A DNA stretch of 64,000 nt from Acinetobacter kyonggiensis (GCF_900107285.1 NZ_FNPK01000009.1:91689-155688); one strand, 5' to 3'; counted from the first letter of the stretch, positions 28,687 through 38,808 are shown. Made by a program: numbers and translations. The notes: generated by a model not told the origin, from the sequence alone.

Positions 28687-29967
28687 CTAAAGATACTGAT
28701 CTATCACTGTAATATGCTTTGCTAAAGAACCTGTATTTTTCTGCATGATCTGCTGCGCTGCAATGTTGAGTTTTTCGGCTTTAGCTTTATCGGTCAACAG
28801 TTCAATTAGAACTTGAGCCGCTTGCTCGGCATCTTCTACAACGGTTACGCCTTCAACAGCCAAAAACTCATCGACAATGGTTTGGAAATTAAAATATTTT
28901 TTGCCCAACACCGTCGGTACATGGAGCGCAATAGGCTCTAAAATATTATGACCGCCACCCGGTTCATTCAATGAACCGCCGACAAAACAGACTTGACTTA
29001 AGGCATACCACAACCACATCTCGCCCATGCTATCAGCCAAATAGACTTGAGTATCCGCTGCGATACTCTGCCCTAAACTGCGCCGCTGTGTTTTAAGTTG
29101 TAAGTCCTGTGCCAACTGAAAGACTTCATCAAAGCGTTCAGGATGACGTGGTACAACTATCACCAACAGCTCTGGACATTGGCTTAAATAAGGCTTTAAA
29201 GCGGTCAGTAATTTTTGTTCTTCGGGCGCATGCGTACTGGCAAGGGTAATGATTTTACGCGCTGTTAAATTCCACCCTTGTTTTAATTGCTCAGCCTGTT
29301 GGATGAAACTTTCAGGGGCATGAATATCAAACTTAATACTGCCCAAGACCTGACTTTTACTTGCAGCCATGCCTAAATTTAGGTAACGCTGTAAAGTGGC
29401 TTGATCTTGTGCCAGTAAGCGGTCTAATCCACTCAACATACCTTGGGTTAAACGTGGCACTTTGGCATAACCTTGGGCTGATTTTTCCGAAAGACGTGCA
29501 TTGATCAATAAACAAGGCACATCAAAGTGTTTGGCTTGATCAATTAAATTGGGCCAAATCTCTGTTTCGACCAAAACCAATACTTTGGGCTGATATTTTT
29601 GATAGAACGCCCGTACCAATTGTTTCTGATCGGCAGGCAAATACACCGCTTGGAACAAAGACTGATACGGTGCTTTTAAAAAGAGTGATTTAGCACGGGC
29701 TTGACCCGTTTTGGTGGTATTGGTCACTAAAACAGCATGACCCAATTTTAAATAGTGTTCAATTAACGGTTGTGCGGCATTGGTTTCCCCAACAGAAACC
29801 ACATGAAACCATATTGCATTGCGGTTTTTGGGCTGTTGAAAAGGGCCAAAGCGCTCAAGGCATTCTTGTTGCAACTGCTCCATATTCAACGCACGTTTTT
29901 TTATTCGCCATTTATACAATGGCTTGATCATGGATAATGCTGCGTTGTACCAAAAAGGAGTAGCCAA
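28687..29967 (-). CDS. waaA: 3-deoxy-D-manno-octulosonic acid (Kdo) transferase
   Basis: WaaA adds Kdo from CMP-Kdo to lipid IVA at the inner membrane, the first step of LOS core assembly. It is a GT30/GT-B enzyme. Visible are the N-terminal membrane-associated YNAALSMIKPLYKWRIKKR, the acceptor-side WFHVVSVGETNAAQPLI with the catalytic Glu, VLVETEIWPNLI, INARLSEKSAQGY, and the CMP-binding FVGGSLNEPGGGHNILEP. The chosen TTG start (29967) has GAGG upstream and matches family N-termini. The frame can be extended to a GTG at 30021. No kdkA or waaF is adjacent. Confidence 0.92.
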   Translation of the reverse strand: MATPFWYNAALSMIKPLYKWRIKKRALNMEQLQQECLERFGPFQQPKNRNAIWFHVVSVGETNAAQPLIEHYLKLGHAVLVTNTTKTGQARAKSLFLKAPYQSLFQAVYLPADQKQLVRAFYQKYQPKVLVLVETEIWPNLIDQAKHFDVPCLLINARLSEKSAQGYAKVPRLTQGMLSGLDRLLAQDQATLQRYLNLGMAASKSQVLGSIKFDIHAPESFIQQAEQLKQGWNLTARKIITLASTHAPEEQKLLTALKPYLSQCPELLVIVVPRHPERFDEVFQLAQDLQLKTQRRSLGQSIAADTQVYLADSMGEMWLWYALSQVCFVGGSLNEPGGGHNILEPIALHVPTVLGKKYFNFQTIVDEFLAVEGVTVVEDAEQAAQVLIELLTDKAKAEKLNIAAQQIMQKNTGSLAKHITVIDQYL

Positions 29968-30077
29968 ACAAATTGCCTCAAATATGATTGAATCGGCAAA
30001 ATATAACAGAGCAGCCTTCACATGTTAATGAATTCTGCTCTGCCAAATGATTTATTCTGCTGTGTATAGGGATAAAA

Positions 30078-31154
30078 TTAGCTTTCAGCGAACTGCTTTT
30101 TGAAAAATGGATAGTCAATATAGCCTTCTGCTACATCTGTTCCAATCATGTTTTGCAACTTCAATTCATTCAGCGGCTCATCATCCACTAAACGTTCAAA
30201 AAGGTCTGGATTAGAAATATAGTCTTTACCAAAAGACACGGCTTCGGCTTGACCCGATGCCAATAAATCTAATGCATCCTCACGGCTTAAACGCATATTG
30301 GCAATATACGGCACACCATTTGAACGCTGTTTCATGTCAAGGCTAATGCTTCCCGCATCAATATATTCACGGGTAAAGAAGAACGCAATGTGACGTTGAC
30401 CCAATTCTTGCATGGCATAACCAAAGGTTTGTTTCGGGTTCGCATCGCCCATGTCATGCTCATCACCACGTGGTGCCAAATGTACACCGACACGGCCTGC
30501 ACCCCAAACTTCAATTAAAGCATCCACCACTTCAAGCAAAAAACGCGCACGGTTTTCAACAGAACCACCATAGCTATCCTCACGCTGATTGGTCGAACTT
30601 TGCAGGAACTGGTCAATTAAATAACCATTGGCCGCATGCAATTCCACACCATCAAAACCTGCGGCTTTGGCACGAATAGCAGACTGTTTATATTGTTCAA
30701 CAATCGTTTGAATTTCAGTAATTTCAAGTGGACGTGGTACTACATAATCACGTTTCGGACGCAATAAACTGACTTGACCTTTTTGCTGCACATTGCTTGC
30801 AGAAACAGGTGTGTCACCATCCAGTAAATCAGGATGTGAAACACGCCCCACATGCCATAATTGTGCAACAATTAAACCGTCTTTGGCATGTACTGCATCG
30901 GTCACTACTTTCCAACCGTCAACTTGAGCATCGCTAAAAAGTCCCGGTGTTTTTTCATAACCATTGGCTGCTTCAGAAATCACAATCGCTTCAGAAATGA
31001 TTAAACCAGCACTTGCACGTTGTGCATAATATTCAGCCATCATTGCTGTAGGTACACGATCAGTCGTTGCACGACTACGTGTTAAGGGCGCCATCACCAC
31101 ACGGTTTTTAAGTTTGAGTTCACCAAATTGAATTGGTGTTGAAAAATCTGTCAT
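30078..31154 (-). CDS. nemA: Old Yellow Enzyme family alkene reductase
   Basis: This NADPH-dependent FMN enzyme reduces activated C=C bonds, quinones, maleimides or nitro-compounds. The 358-residue TIM barrel has the typical start GELKLKNRVVMAPLTRSRA. The substrate-binding pair is HAAN (His and Asn, about 180-183) followed by GYLIDQFLQSSTNQREDSYGGS. The protein ends with a short aromatic tail. The ATG at 31154 follows AGAGG. It is 39 bp downstream of an ArsR-type repressor gene on the same strand, so it is probably an inducible detoxification operon. The physiological substrate is unknown. The symbol is by family resemblance. Confidence 0.85.
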   Translation of the reverse strand: MTDFSTPIQFGELKLKNRVVMAPLTRSRATTDRVPTAMMAEYYAQRASAGLIISEAIVISEAANGYEKTPGLFSDAQVDGWKVVTDAVHAKDGLIVAQLWHVGRVSHPDLLDGDTPVSASNVQQKGQVSLLRPKRDYVVPRPLEITEIQTIVEQYKQSAIRAKAAGFDGVELHAANGYLIDQFLQSSTNQREDSYGGSVENRARFLLEVVDALIEVWGAGRVGVHLAPRGDEHDMGDANPKQTFGYAMQELGQRHIAFFFTREYIDAGSISLDMKQRSNGVPYIANMRLSREDALDLLASGQAEAVSFGKDYISNPDLFERLVDDEPLNELKLQNMIGTDVAEGYIDYPFFKKQFAES

Positions 31155-31193
31155 CAAGCAATCCTCTCACAGCTTGCTTGGACTTAGTGAAGT

Positions 31194-31496
31194 CTAAAGC
31201 GCGTGCTGTAAATGTTGTAAAAATTCTTGGATCAGTGCTTCATTACGTGAGAAATAAGACCATTGCCCATATTTGGTTACATGAATCAGCCCTGCTTGTT
31301 GCAGAACAGATAAATGATTGGACATGGTCGATTGAGAAATATCGGCAATTTTTTCCATGTGCCCTGCACACACCCCACGACTAAAATCATTTCCACATTC
31401 TTCAGCGGAAATAAAACGTTTAGGTTCTTTTAAACATTGCAGAATCTGACGTCTAATCGGGTTGGCTAAGGCTTTATAAATTGCTTCTGTGTCCAT
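31194..31496 (-). CDS. ArsR/SmtB family transcriptional regulator
   Basis: This 100-residue winged-helix repressor has the recognition region ISQSTMSNHLSVLQQAGLI (about 53-71) and wing VTKYGQWSYFSRN. It lies at the 5' end of an operon with the Old Yellow Enzyme gene, so it likely controls that enzyme. Cysteines at positions 20, 34 and 43 could form a thiol or electrophile sensor rather than a metal site; the metal-binding ELCVCDL motif of ArsR is absent. The ligand is an inference. Confidence 0.85.
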   Translation of the reverse strand: MDTEAIYKALANPIRRQILQCLKEPKRFISAEECGNDFSRGVCAGHMEKIADISQSTMSNHLSVLQQAGLIHVTKYGQWSYFSRNEALIQEFLQHLQHAL

Positions 31497-31689
31497 CTCA
31501 TTTCACTCATGTTCATGATCAGCACCTTACCTAGAATTCATTATATCTATTTTTTACGATATTAATATCGTTATTTTTCGATACAAGGATTCTTTTTGTA
31601 AATTGCTAAAATTTTGTACAACTTTATTCTATTCTAACATTGTCTGATCAATGAATGAATTCACTCATCTAACCCAATTTTACCGTTAA

Positions 31690-31716
31690 AAAAACAGAGG
31701 ACTAGCCTCTGTTTTT
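31690..31716 (-). terminator. Intrinsic terminator of prfB
   Basis: A perfect 11-bp stem (AAAAACAGAGG with CCTCTGTTTTT) with a 5-nt loop lies 12 bp after the prfB stop on the minus strand. Confidence 0.9.
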
Positions 31717-31727
31717 CAGGAATAAAC

Positions 31728-32823
31728 TTAAAGACCTTGTTTTAAACTGGCTTCAATAAATTTATCCAAATCACCATCCAGTACAGCACCTGTATTGGAA
31801 CTTTCCACACCAGTACGCAAATCTTTAATGCGTGAGTCATCCAGTACATATGAACGAATCTGACTGCCCCAACCAATATCAGATTTGGTATCTTCTAGAG
31901 CTTTCGCGGCATCATTACGAATTTGCATTTCTCGTTCATAGAGTTTTGCACGTAACTGTTTCCAAGCATGATCACGGTTGGCATGTTGTGAACGCTGGTT
32001 CTGACACGCCACCACAATACCTGTTGGCGCATGGGTTAAACGCACCGCAGAGTCGGTTTTGTTAATGTGCTGACCACCTGCCCCTGATGCACGATAAGTA
32101 TCGGTACGGACATCGGCTGGATTGATGTCAATCTCAATGTTGTCATCCACTTCAGGCGAAACAAATACCGCAGAGAATGAAGTATGACGACGGTTACCCG
32201 AGTCAAAAGGTGATTTACGCACTAAACGGTGTACGCCTGATTCAGTACGTAACCAACCATAAGCATACTCGCCTTCGACACGAATGGTGGCCGACTTAAT
32301 CCCTGCCACATCACCGTCCGATTCTTCCATCAATTCCGCTTTAAAGCCATGACGTTCAATCCAACGCAAATACATACGCAGCAGCATTGATGCCCAATCT
32401 TGTGCTTCTGTACCGCCAGAACCCGCCTGAATTTCGACGTAGCATGGATTTGGATCCATAGGATTGCTAAACATACGACGGAATTCAAGTTTCGCTAACT
32501 CTTCTTCAGCAGTGGTTAACTCGGCTTGCACATCTTCAAGTAAACTTTCATCATCCGCTTCAACTGCCAAATCAAGCAATGCTTGTGCATCATCTAGTTG
32601 AGTCGATAAATCTTCTAATACATTTAGGACGTTTTCAAGCTCACCTTTTTCTTTGGCCATGGCTTGAGCACGGGCTTGGTCATTCCAAATACTTGGATCT
32701 TCCAATTCACGGAGAACTTCTTCTAAACGCTCTTTCTTCAGATCGTAGTCAAAGATACCCCCGTAGTGTTTGACCACGGTCGTTTAAGTCTTTTAATTGG
32801 TTTAGATAAGGATTAATTTCCAC
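31728..32823 (-). CDS. prfB: Peptide chain release factor 2, made by programmed +1 frameshift
   Basis: RF2 terminates translation at UGA and UAA. The gene is split: a 24-codon first frame starts at GTG 32823 ([20 protein letters not shown]...) and stops at TGA 32749-32751. The main frame (32750 to 31728) continues after a +1 shift. The full product is 364 residues, close to the E. coli 365. The stop-recognition SPF tripeptide ([15 protein letters not shown]) and the catalytic GGQ ([16 protein letters not shown]) are intact. The residue four before GGQ is Ala, the efficient variant, not the Thr of E. coli K-12. It has its own terminator. A naive annotation would start at the wrong codon near 32777. 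Confidence 0.96.
32748..32762 (-). promoter_or_regulatory. RF2 programmed frameshift site (internal SD + CUU UGA C)
   Basis: On the minus strand a G-run (five G, 32758-32762) acts as an internal ribosome-binding-like sequence three bases before CTT TGA C. This is the classical autoregulatory slippery site: when RF2 is scarce the ribosome slips +1 on CUU and reads GAC. The stop UGA is read only by RF2. Confidence 0.97.
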
Positions 32824-32920
32824 GTGAATTACTCTCAATCAGCATATTAGGCTTAAATAGCCGCAAATTATATCACAGAGCATTCAAGGAATTTGAGCAG
32901 GATTATTTTTGTCTAAGTGC

Positions 32921-32949
32921 TTGACCAAAATGTATTATTTATGAACAAT
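32921..32949 (+). promoter_or_regulatory. Likely promoter of the first tandem porin gene
   Basis: TTGACC (32921-32926), a 17-bp spacer and AACAAT (32944-32949) lie 60 bp before the ATG of the porin gene at 33009. Confidence 0.5.
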
Positions 32950-33008
32950 GCGCATGTTTTTTAAACATTATTACAATTTCTTTATAACAATAACCGTTTG
33001 GGGGTTTT

Positions 33009-33866
33009 ATGAAACGCAGTTTATTCGCGTTGGGTCTTGCTGTAATGTCATCTTCAAGTTTTGCTTATAATGCTCAAGTCGATGCTGGCTTTAGCTATTT
33101 TGATCACGATAGTGACTGGATTGATTCGAATGGTCAATTCGATTTAAAAGGCACATTCTATTTCGAGCCAGTGGATACAAAAAATAGTCCTTTCAATGAA
33201 GCTGCATTTCTCGGTCATAACAGTCATGTATATGCCCAATATGGTTATGAATATTTGGACACCCAAACTGTGGATGTCTCTAAGTTCTTTGACTTCCCTA
33301 TAGCTGCTGTTGGTACAGCAGAATATGACAGCCACAGTATCGCTGCGGGTATGGAATACTTCTATGAACAATTCTATTTTGCCGGTGAACTGGGTCTGGT
33401 TCAAGACAAAGCTGAAGCAACCGTAACGGCCTTAGGCATGACCCATACAGCAAGCGCTGACAAGGACACCACGACCTATCGTGCACTTGTCGGCTATATG
33501 CCTATATCTAACCTATTATTCGCTGCGGGGATTGATGGTTTTCAAGGCGATAATGACCATGATGAAAACCGTTTCGCAGTCCGTGCTAAATATGTTGCCC
33601 CTCTAGCGCAAGGTCAATTTATTAATTTAGAGACAAATGGCGCTTTTGGCGATACAGACTCAGTGATGGTTGCTGCCGACTATTACCTCGATCATGCCTT
33701 TAGCTTTGGTGCGGCATATAGCATTATTGATGATGGAGAAGATGATGCTGATTTCTTCTCCATTCGTTCGAAATATTTCATCAATTCTAACTTCGCAGTC
33801 GGTGGCGCAGTGGGTTTTGGTGATGATATTCAAGCATTGAATATCAATGCAACTTACCGCTTCTAA
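33009..33866 (+). CDS. Putative outer-membrane porin (Omp33-36 relative)
   Basis: The 285-residue protein has a signal peptide (MKRSLFALGLAVMSSSSFA, cut after about residue 19) and a beta-barrel pattern. It ends ...NINATYRF, with the terminal Phe recognised by the BAM complex. The block GTFYFEPVDTKNSPFNEAAFLG matches the corresponding block of the porins at 9556 and 34190, so all three are paralogues of one putative-porin family. It is acidic and Asp-rich in the predicted loops. It has its own promoter and a terminator at 33893. It is divergent from prfB. Its substrate is unknown. Confidence 0.8.
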   Translation: MKRSLFALGLAVMSSSSFAYNAQVDAGFSYFDHDSDWIDSNGQFDLKGTFYFEPVDTKNSPFNEAAFLGHNSHVYAQYGYEYLDTQTVDVSKFFDFPIAAVGTAEYDSHSIAAGMEYFYEQFYFAGELGLVQDKAEATVTALGMTHTASADKDTTTYRALVGYMPISNLLFAAGIDGFQGDNDHDENRFAVRAKYVAPLAQGQFINLETNGAFGDTDSVMVAADYYLDHAFSFGAAYSIIDDGEDDADFFSIRSKYFINSNFAVGGAVGFGDDIQALNINATYRF

Positions 33867-34189
33867 GCTTAAAAACCAGCGCTAAAATGCAGATAAAAGC
33901 ATGCTCAATCGAGGGTGCTTTTATATTTCTAAAAAATTAAAATGTTACAAAATGCTTAATTTTTTATAGAAAAATCCATTAAATCCACAAAATATCCACA
34001 ATTTTAATAAAACAAAACATTTTAATAATTACTTAATTTACAATTATTTAATACCAATAATTTACATAACATTACGTTCGCAACATTTCTGTAACTCTGC
34101 AATGATTGACCTCGTTTCATTTTGCTCTAGACTAAAAGTTGTAACAAAAAATGTATTAATTTTAACCATAAATTTGAGGGGTAGTATCC
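33867..34189. other. Spacer between tandem porin genes with terminator and promoter
   Basis: ATAAAAGCA (33893-33901) and TGCTTTTAT (33916-33924) form a terminator for the first porin gene. The middle is very A/T-rich (33950-34060) with no gene. A promoter, TTGACC (34106-34111), 16 bp, TAGACT (34128-34133), precedes the second porin gene by about 57 bp. The two porins are therefore probably separate transcription units. Confidence 0.65.
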
Positions 34190-34978
34190 ATGAAAAAACT
34201 AGCAATCGCATCTGCTGTACTTTCAGCACTTGTTCTTACAGGTACAGCTCATGCATACCAAGCTGAAGTAGGCGCATCAGCAGCTTATCTTGACCCTGAT
34301 AATGGTGGTTCAGGCAATGCTTTTGGTGTAGATGGTACTTATTACTTTAACCCTGTACAAACGCGTAATGCCCCACTTGCAGAGGCAGCATTCCTTGACC
34401 GTGCCAGCAACGTAAATGCCCATGCAACATTTGCCGATCAGGGTGACGTCGATAACAATACCTATGGTATTGGTGCTGAATTCTATGTTCCAAACTCAGA
34501 TTTTTATCTAGGTGGTGATATCAGCCGTAACAATGCTGAATATCGTAATGCTCTCGGTCAAAAATATGACTTCGATACCACGTATTATGCCGCTGAAGTC
34601 GGTTATCTTCCTGCACCAGGCTTATTAATTGCCGCGGGTGTGAAAGGTTATGATAACGACAAGGATGACGGTGTAGATCCAACACTGCGTGCTAAATACG
34701 TGACTACACTCAGCAATGGCAAAGACATTAACTTAGAAGCGGGTGCTGCATTTGGTGATCTAGACGAATACAACCTTGCTGCAGATTACTTCATTGATAA
34801 AACACTTAGCATTGGTGCCGACTACCGCAATAACGATCTCACTGATCAAAGCGAATTTGGAATTAATGCACGTAAATTCTTGAATCAACAAGTCAGCCTT
34901 GAAGGTCGTGTTGGTTTTGGTGAAGTCGGTAACAACGACTACAACTCATTTGGTGTCGCTGCGAAATACCGCTTCTAA
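34190..34978 (+). CDS. Putative outer-membrane porin, second tandem copy
   Basis: The 262-residue protein has signal MKKLAIASAVLSALVLTGTAHA (cut after about residue 22), then YQAEVGASAAYLDPDNGG, beta-strand alternation and the terminal Phe (AAKYRF). The shared block GTYYFNPVQTRNAPLAEAAFLDRAS aligns with the neighbouring porin and with the Omp33-36-like gene at 9556. The three therefore arose by duplication. A GAGGGG ribosome site precedes the ATG. Function as a passive channel is inferred from family. Confidence 0.8.
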   Translation: MKKLAIASAVLSALVLTGTAHAYQAEVGASAAYLDPDNGGSGNAFGVDGTYYFNPVQTRNAPLAEAAFLDRASNVNAHATFADQGDVDNNTYGIGAEFYVPNSDFYLGGDISRNNAEYRNALGQKYDFDTTYYAAEVGYLPAPGLLIAAGVKGYDNDKDDGVDPTLRAKYVTTLSNGKDINLEAGAAFGDLDEYNLAADYFIDKTLSIGADYRNNDLTDQSEFGINARKFLNQQVSLEGRVGFGEVGNNDYNSFGVAAKYRF

Positions 34979-35003
34979 ACAAACAAAAATAGACTCTTTT
35001 CAT

Positions 35004-35033
35004 AAAAAAACCGCTCAAATGAGCGGTTTTTTT
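35004..35033. terminator. Bidirectional terminator overlapping the recJ stop
   Basis: A perfect 13-bp stem (AAAAAAACCGCTC with GAGCGGTTTTTTT, loop AAAT) serves the porin gene on the plus strand. Its right arm ends on the recJ stop codon at 35032-35034, so the same hairpin can end recJ. Confidence 0.88.
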
Positions 35034-36735
35034 AATGCTCTAAATGTATGACCCGCAATTGCAAACTCACCTTGCCATTAAATTCATTTTTGTCCAATTC
35101 ATAAACCAATCGGACATGATCTTGCAGTGCATCAAATTCAAATTTCTCACGGGCATTAAAAGCAATCGCCTCGACCATTTGCCCATTGTCTAAAGCCAAG
35201 CGTAATTTTAAATGGCTGTCTTTCAACCAACGAGAATCCAGCACTTTAAACACACCTTCAAAAATAGGCGATGGAAATTTTTGCCCCCAAGGGGTTAAAT
35301 TTTGTAGCAACTGAACCGTTTCAAGTTGAAAATTTTCTATTGCTAATTCACCATCCGTCCATACAGTGGCATGAAACAGTGACTCATCCATGGTCGAGAT
35401 TAATTGCTCAAAAGCCTGCTTAAATTGCTCAAAATGCACTTTCTGAAGGGTTAAACCTGCTGCCGCGGCATGTCCACCAAAGTGACTGACCAAATGTGGA
35501 TATTGCTCTGCAATCATCTCGATGGCATCACGAATATGCACACCGTCGATCGACCGAGCAGAACCTTTGATATGAATCCCATCATCATCTGCTGCAAACA
35601 CAATACTTGGACGATGAAATTGTTCTTTCAAACGCCCTGCGACAATGCCAATCACTCCCTGATGCCAGTGTTCATCAAACATCACCAACGTGGCAGGTAA
35701 ATGCTGCTGATCTAACTGCAATTTTTCCAGTTCAACCAAAGCCTGCTGCTTCATTTGCAATTCGACTTGGCGACGCTCAACATTTAAATCATTCAGTTGC
35801 TGTGCCAGTGGATAAGCCGTTTGCATATCCTGCGCCAATAGACATTCAATGCCAATGTCCATGGTTTCCATCCGCCCTGCGGCATTCACCCGAGGCCCCA
35901 AAACAAAGCCTAAATCTTGTGCTTTAAGCTGTGCGGGGTCACGTCCTGCAATATCCAAAAGCGCGCTGATTCCTGCACGGCATTGATTTTGCTGGATCCG
36001 TTTCACCCCCGCATCCACCAAAATTCGGTTGTTATAATCTAAACTTGCCACATCCGCATAAGTGCCTAAAGCCACCAAGTCTAAATACTGGGTCACTTTA
36101 CTGGTCGATTTACCCAATTGACTGCGATAACTCGACAGTCGTGCCAACAGGTAAAATGCAACCCCAACCCCTGCCAAGGCTTTACTTGGAAACTCACAGC
36201 CCAATTGATTCGGGTTCACCACCGCTTCAGCATTGGGTGTTTCTTTGGTGGTCAGATGGTGATCGGTAATAATCACTTGCATGCCATGAGCCTGCGCTTG
36301 TTCGACACCGGCATGACTTGAAATACCATTATCGACCGTAATCAGCAGATCCGGTTGATAGCGACTAAACGCTAAATCGGCAATTTTGGCTGTTAAGCCA
36401 TAACCATATTTAAAACGGTCAGGAACCAAATATTCGACCTTGGCACCCATATCGCGTAGGGCTAAAACCATCAAAGCAGTACTGGTTGCCCCATCGGCAT
36501 CATAGTCACCGACAATGATGATTTTTTTATTTTGATCAATCGCTTGGTCAATAATTTGAATGGCTTGCTCTAAACCTTTCATATTGGGCGCAAGTAAATG
36601 CTTCAGTTTAAACTCTAGTTCTTGTGCTGATTGCACCCCACGACGCGCTAAAATTTGGGCAATAAATGGCGACACGCCCTGAATATTTTCAGGGCGTGTA
36701 ATCAAAGGACGTTGCTGAATCAATGTTTTTGGCAT
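35032..36735 (-). CDS. recJ: Single-stranded-DNA-specific exonuclease
   Basis: RecJ degrades 5' single-stranded DNA ends in recombination and mismatch repair. The 567-residue protein carries the DHH-family metal motifs: IIVGDYDADGATST near 72, VDNGIS near 135, ITDHHLT near 156, and the DHHA1 domain with GSARSIDGVHIRDAI and HFGGHAAAAGLTL near 395-430. It begins one base after the pdxH stop, so glmM-pdxH-recJ looks like one operon. Confidence 0.96.
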   Translation of the reverse strand: MPKTLIQQRPLITRPENIQGVSPFIAQILARRGVQSAQELEFKLKHLLAPNMKGLEQAIQIIDQAIDQNKKIIIVGDYDADGATSTALMVLALRDMGAKVEYLVPDRFKYGYGLTAKIADLAFSRYQPDLLITVDNGISSHAGVEQAQAHGMQVIITDHHLTTKETPNAEAVVNPNQLGCEFPSKALAGVGVAFYLLARLSSYRSQLGKSTSKVTQYLDLVALGTYADVASLDYNNRILVDAGVKRIQQNQCRAGISALLDIAGRDPAQLKAQDLGFVLGPRVNAAGRMETMDIGIECLLAQDMQTAYPLAQQLNDLNVERRQVELQMKQQALVELEKLQLDQQHLPATLVMFDEHWHQGVIGIVAGRLKEQFHRPSIVFAADDDGIHIKGSARSIDGVHIRDAIEMIAEQYPHLVSHFGGHAAAAGLTLQKVHFEQFKQAFEQLISTMDESLFHATVWTDGELAIENFQLETVQLLQNLTPWGQKFPSPIFEGVFKVLDSRWLKDSHLKLRLALDNGQMVEAIAFNAREKFEFDALQDHVRLVYELDKNEFNGKVSLQLRVIHLEH

Positions 36736-37392
36736 TTAAGGCATAAGTCGTTGTAAGGTCCATAGACCATCGATTTTTTCATAACTTAAACGGTCATGTA
36801 AACGGTTTGGACGACCTTGCCAAAATTCATAATAATCGGGCAGCAAACGATAGCCCCCCCAAAATTCGGGTTTAGCCAGCTCGGCTTTTTCTGTCACTTG
36901 TTCATGCAAGGCTTGGAAACGTGTTTGTAATTCTTCACGGCTGACAATAACACCACTTTGCGGCGTACTAATGTGCGCTGCAATTTGGCTATCACGTGGA
37001 CGTTTATGATAATAGTCCGTTGACTCCGCTAAAGAGATCTTTTCAACCTTACCACTGACACGAATTTGACGTTCCAATTCAGGCCAATAAAACAACAATT
37101 CCGCATATGGATTGCTAATTAAATCTAGGCCTTTTTGACTGTCATAATTACTATAAAAGTCATAACCTGCTTCAGTTGCACCACGCAATAATACGGTACG
37201 TACATGCGGACGACCCTGTGCATTTGCCGTTGCCAAAGACATGGCATAAGGTTCATGCAAGTGCGCGGCTAAAGCAGCATTAAACCAATTTAAAAACTGC
37301 TGATGTGGATTTTCATCCACCTGAGTTTCATGTAATTCATCTTTTTGATAACTTAAGCGCAGTTCGCTTAAGTCTTTAATCACATCATCCAT
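36736..37392 (-). CDS. pdxH: Pyridoxamine 5'-phosphate oxidase
   Basis: PdxH oxidises pyridoxine or pyridoxamine phosphate to pyridoxal phosphate with FMN and oxygen. The 218-residue length is normal. FMN/substrate blocks are RPHVRTVLLRG near 61, YSNYDSQKG near 80, RQIRVSGKVEKIS near 106, and the C-terminal signature FWQGRPNRLHDRLSY near 191. It lies in an operon with glmM upstream (9-bp gap) and recJ downstream (no gap). Confidence 0.96.
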   Translation of the reverse strand: MDDVIKDLSELRLSYQKDELHETQVDENPHQQFLNWFNAALAAHLHEPYAMSLATANAQGRPHVRTVLLRGATEAGYDFYSNYDSQKGLDLISNPYAELLFYWPELERQIRVSGKVEKISLAESTDYYHKRPRDSQIAAHISTPQSGVIVSREELQTRFQALHEQVTEKAELAKPEFWGGYRLLPDYYEFWQGRPNRLHDRLSYEKIDGLWTLQRLMP

Positions 37393-37401
37393 AGACTTAC
37401 C

Positions 37402-38733
37402 TTAAGCAGCGTTGGCACGTACAGCATCTGCAAGATGATTGGCTAAAGCCGTAACTTCTTGCAGATCATCCCCTTCCACCATGACACGAATCACTGGCTC
37501 AGTGCCTGATTTACGAATCAATAAACGTCCACGACCTTTGAGCTGTGCTTCCGCTTTTTCAAACTCTGTAACCAAAGCAGGAACCGCATACGGGTCAAAC
37601 ATTGCCTCTAAACGGACATTGACCAAGACATTCGGCAATAAGTGGAAGTCGGCAACCAATTCATGCAAGGCTTTTTTCTGTTCGACCATCACGGTCAAGA
37701 CTTGTAAAGCGGCAATAATTGCATCACCTGTGGTGCTTTTATCTAAAGTCAGAATATGTCCTGAAGGTTCACCACCAATCACCCAACCTTTTTCATCCAA
37801 TGCTTGCAACACATAACGGTCACCCACGCTGGCACGAACAAATGGCACTTGTGCTTTTTCCAAAGCCAATTCCAGTGCCATATTACTCATCACTGTACCG
37901 ACAATTCCTGCGGGTTTATGACTGGCTTGAGTGGCAAGAATATATAAAATACTGTCGCCATCAACCAATTCACCATGTTTGTCGACCAAAATGACGCGGT
38001 CAGCATCGCCATCAAAGGCAATTCCTAAATCTGCATGATGGTGAAGCACGGCTTTTTGCAATTTTTCAGGATGGGTTGAACCACACTGTTCATTGATGTT
38101 TAAACCATCGGGTTCGTTATAGAGCGCAACAATTTTAGCGCCTAATTCTTTAAATACCGCAGGACCTACGTTATAGGCTGCCCCATTGGCACAGTCCACC
38201 ACAATTTTTAAATTGCTTAGGTCAAAATGGTAGGGAAATGTCGATTTACAAAATTCAATGTAACGACCATTGGCATCTTTGACACGAACACTTTTACCCA
38301 AATTTGCGGTATCTTCAATCTTTAATTCTTTTTCAAGTTCTTGATTAATCGCTTCTTGAACGTCATCGGGCAGTTTTTTGCCTTCACTTGAGAAAAACTT
38401 AATCCCATTATCATAATAAGGATTATGTGAAGCTGAAATCACAATGCCTAAACTGGCATGTAAAGCACGGGTTAAATGTGCAATCGCGGGGGTTGGCAAG
38501 GGCCCTAATAAATGGACATAAACCCCAGCGGCATTGAGACCGGCCTGTAATGCTGATTCTAAAATATAGCCCGATAAACGGGTATCTTTGCCTAAAACAA
38601 CAATGGGTTTTTTTCTATTGCTCATTTTTTTTAAAACTTTACCTGCTGCAAAGCCAAGCTTGAGTGCAAATTCAGGCGTAATTGGAAGTTCCCCAAACTT
38701 CCCACGGATACCATCTGTTCCAAAATAACTCAT
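37402..38733 (-). CDS. glmM: Phosphoglucosamine mutase
   Basis: GlmM converts glucosamine-6-phosphate to glucosamine-1-phosphate for UDP-GlcNAc, the precursor of peptidoglycan and LOS. The 443-residue enzyme has the active-site phosphoserine loop [19 protein letters not shown] near 95-113, the Mg-binding [12 protein letters not shown] near 240, and the phosphate-binding [14 protein letters not shown] near 413. It is first in the glmM-pdxH-recJ group. The guaB terminator at 38809 lies just upstream, so glmM needs a promoter in 38734-38808. Confidence 0.97.
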   Translation of the reverse strand: MSYFGTDGIRGKFGELPITPEFALKLGFAAGKVLKKMSNRKKPIVVLGKDTRLSGYILESALQAGLNAAGVYVHLLGPLPTPAIAHLTRALHASLGIVISASHNPYYDNGIKFFSSEGKKLPDDVQEAINQELEKELKIEDTANLGKSVRVKDANGRYIEFCKSTFPYHFDLSNLKIVVDCANGAAYNVGPAVFKELGAKIVALYNEPDGLNINEQCGSTHPEKLQKAVLHHHADLGIAFDGDADRVILVDKHGELVDGDSILYILATQASHKPAGIVGTVMSNMALELALEKAQVPFVRASVGDRYVLQALDEKGWVIGGEPSGHILTLDKSTTGDAIIAALQVLTVMVEQKKALHELVADFHLLPNVLVNVRLEAMFDPYAVPALVTEFEKAEAQLKGRGRLLIRKSGTEPVIRVMVEGDDLQEVTALANHLADAVRANAA

Positions 38734-38808
38734 TTTTCACTCACTTCTTATACATCTACGATGAAATTCATCATCCAATTTTTTCCATAATTACTTTACA
38801 CCAAAATC

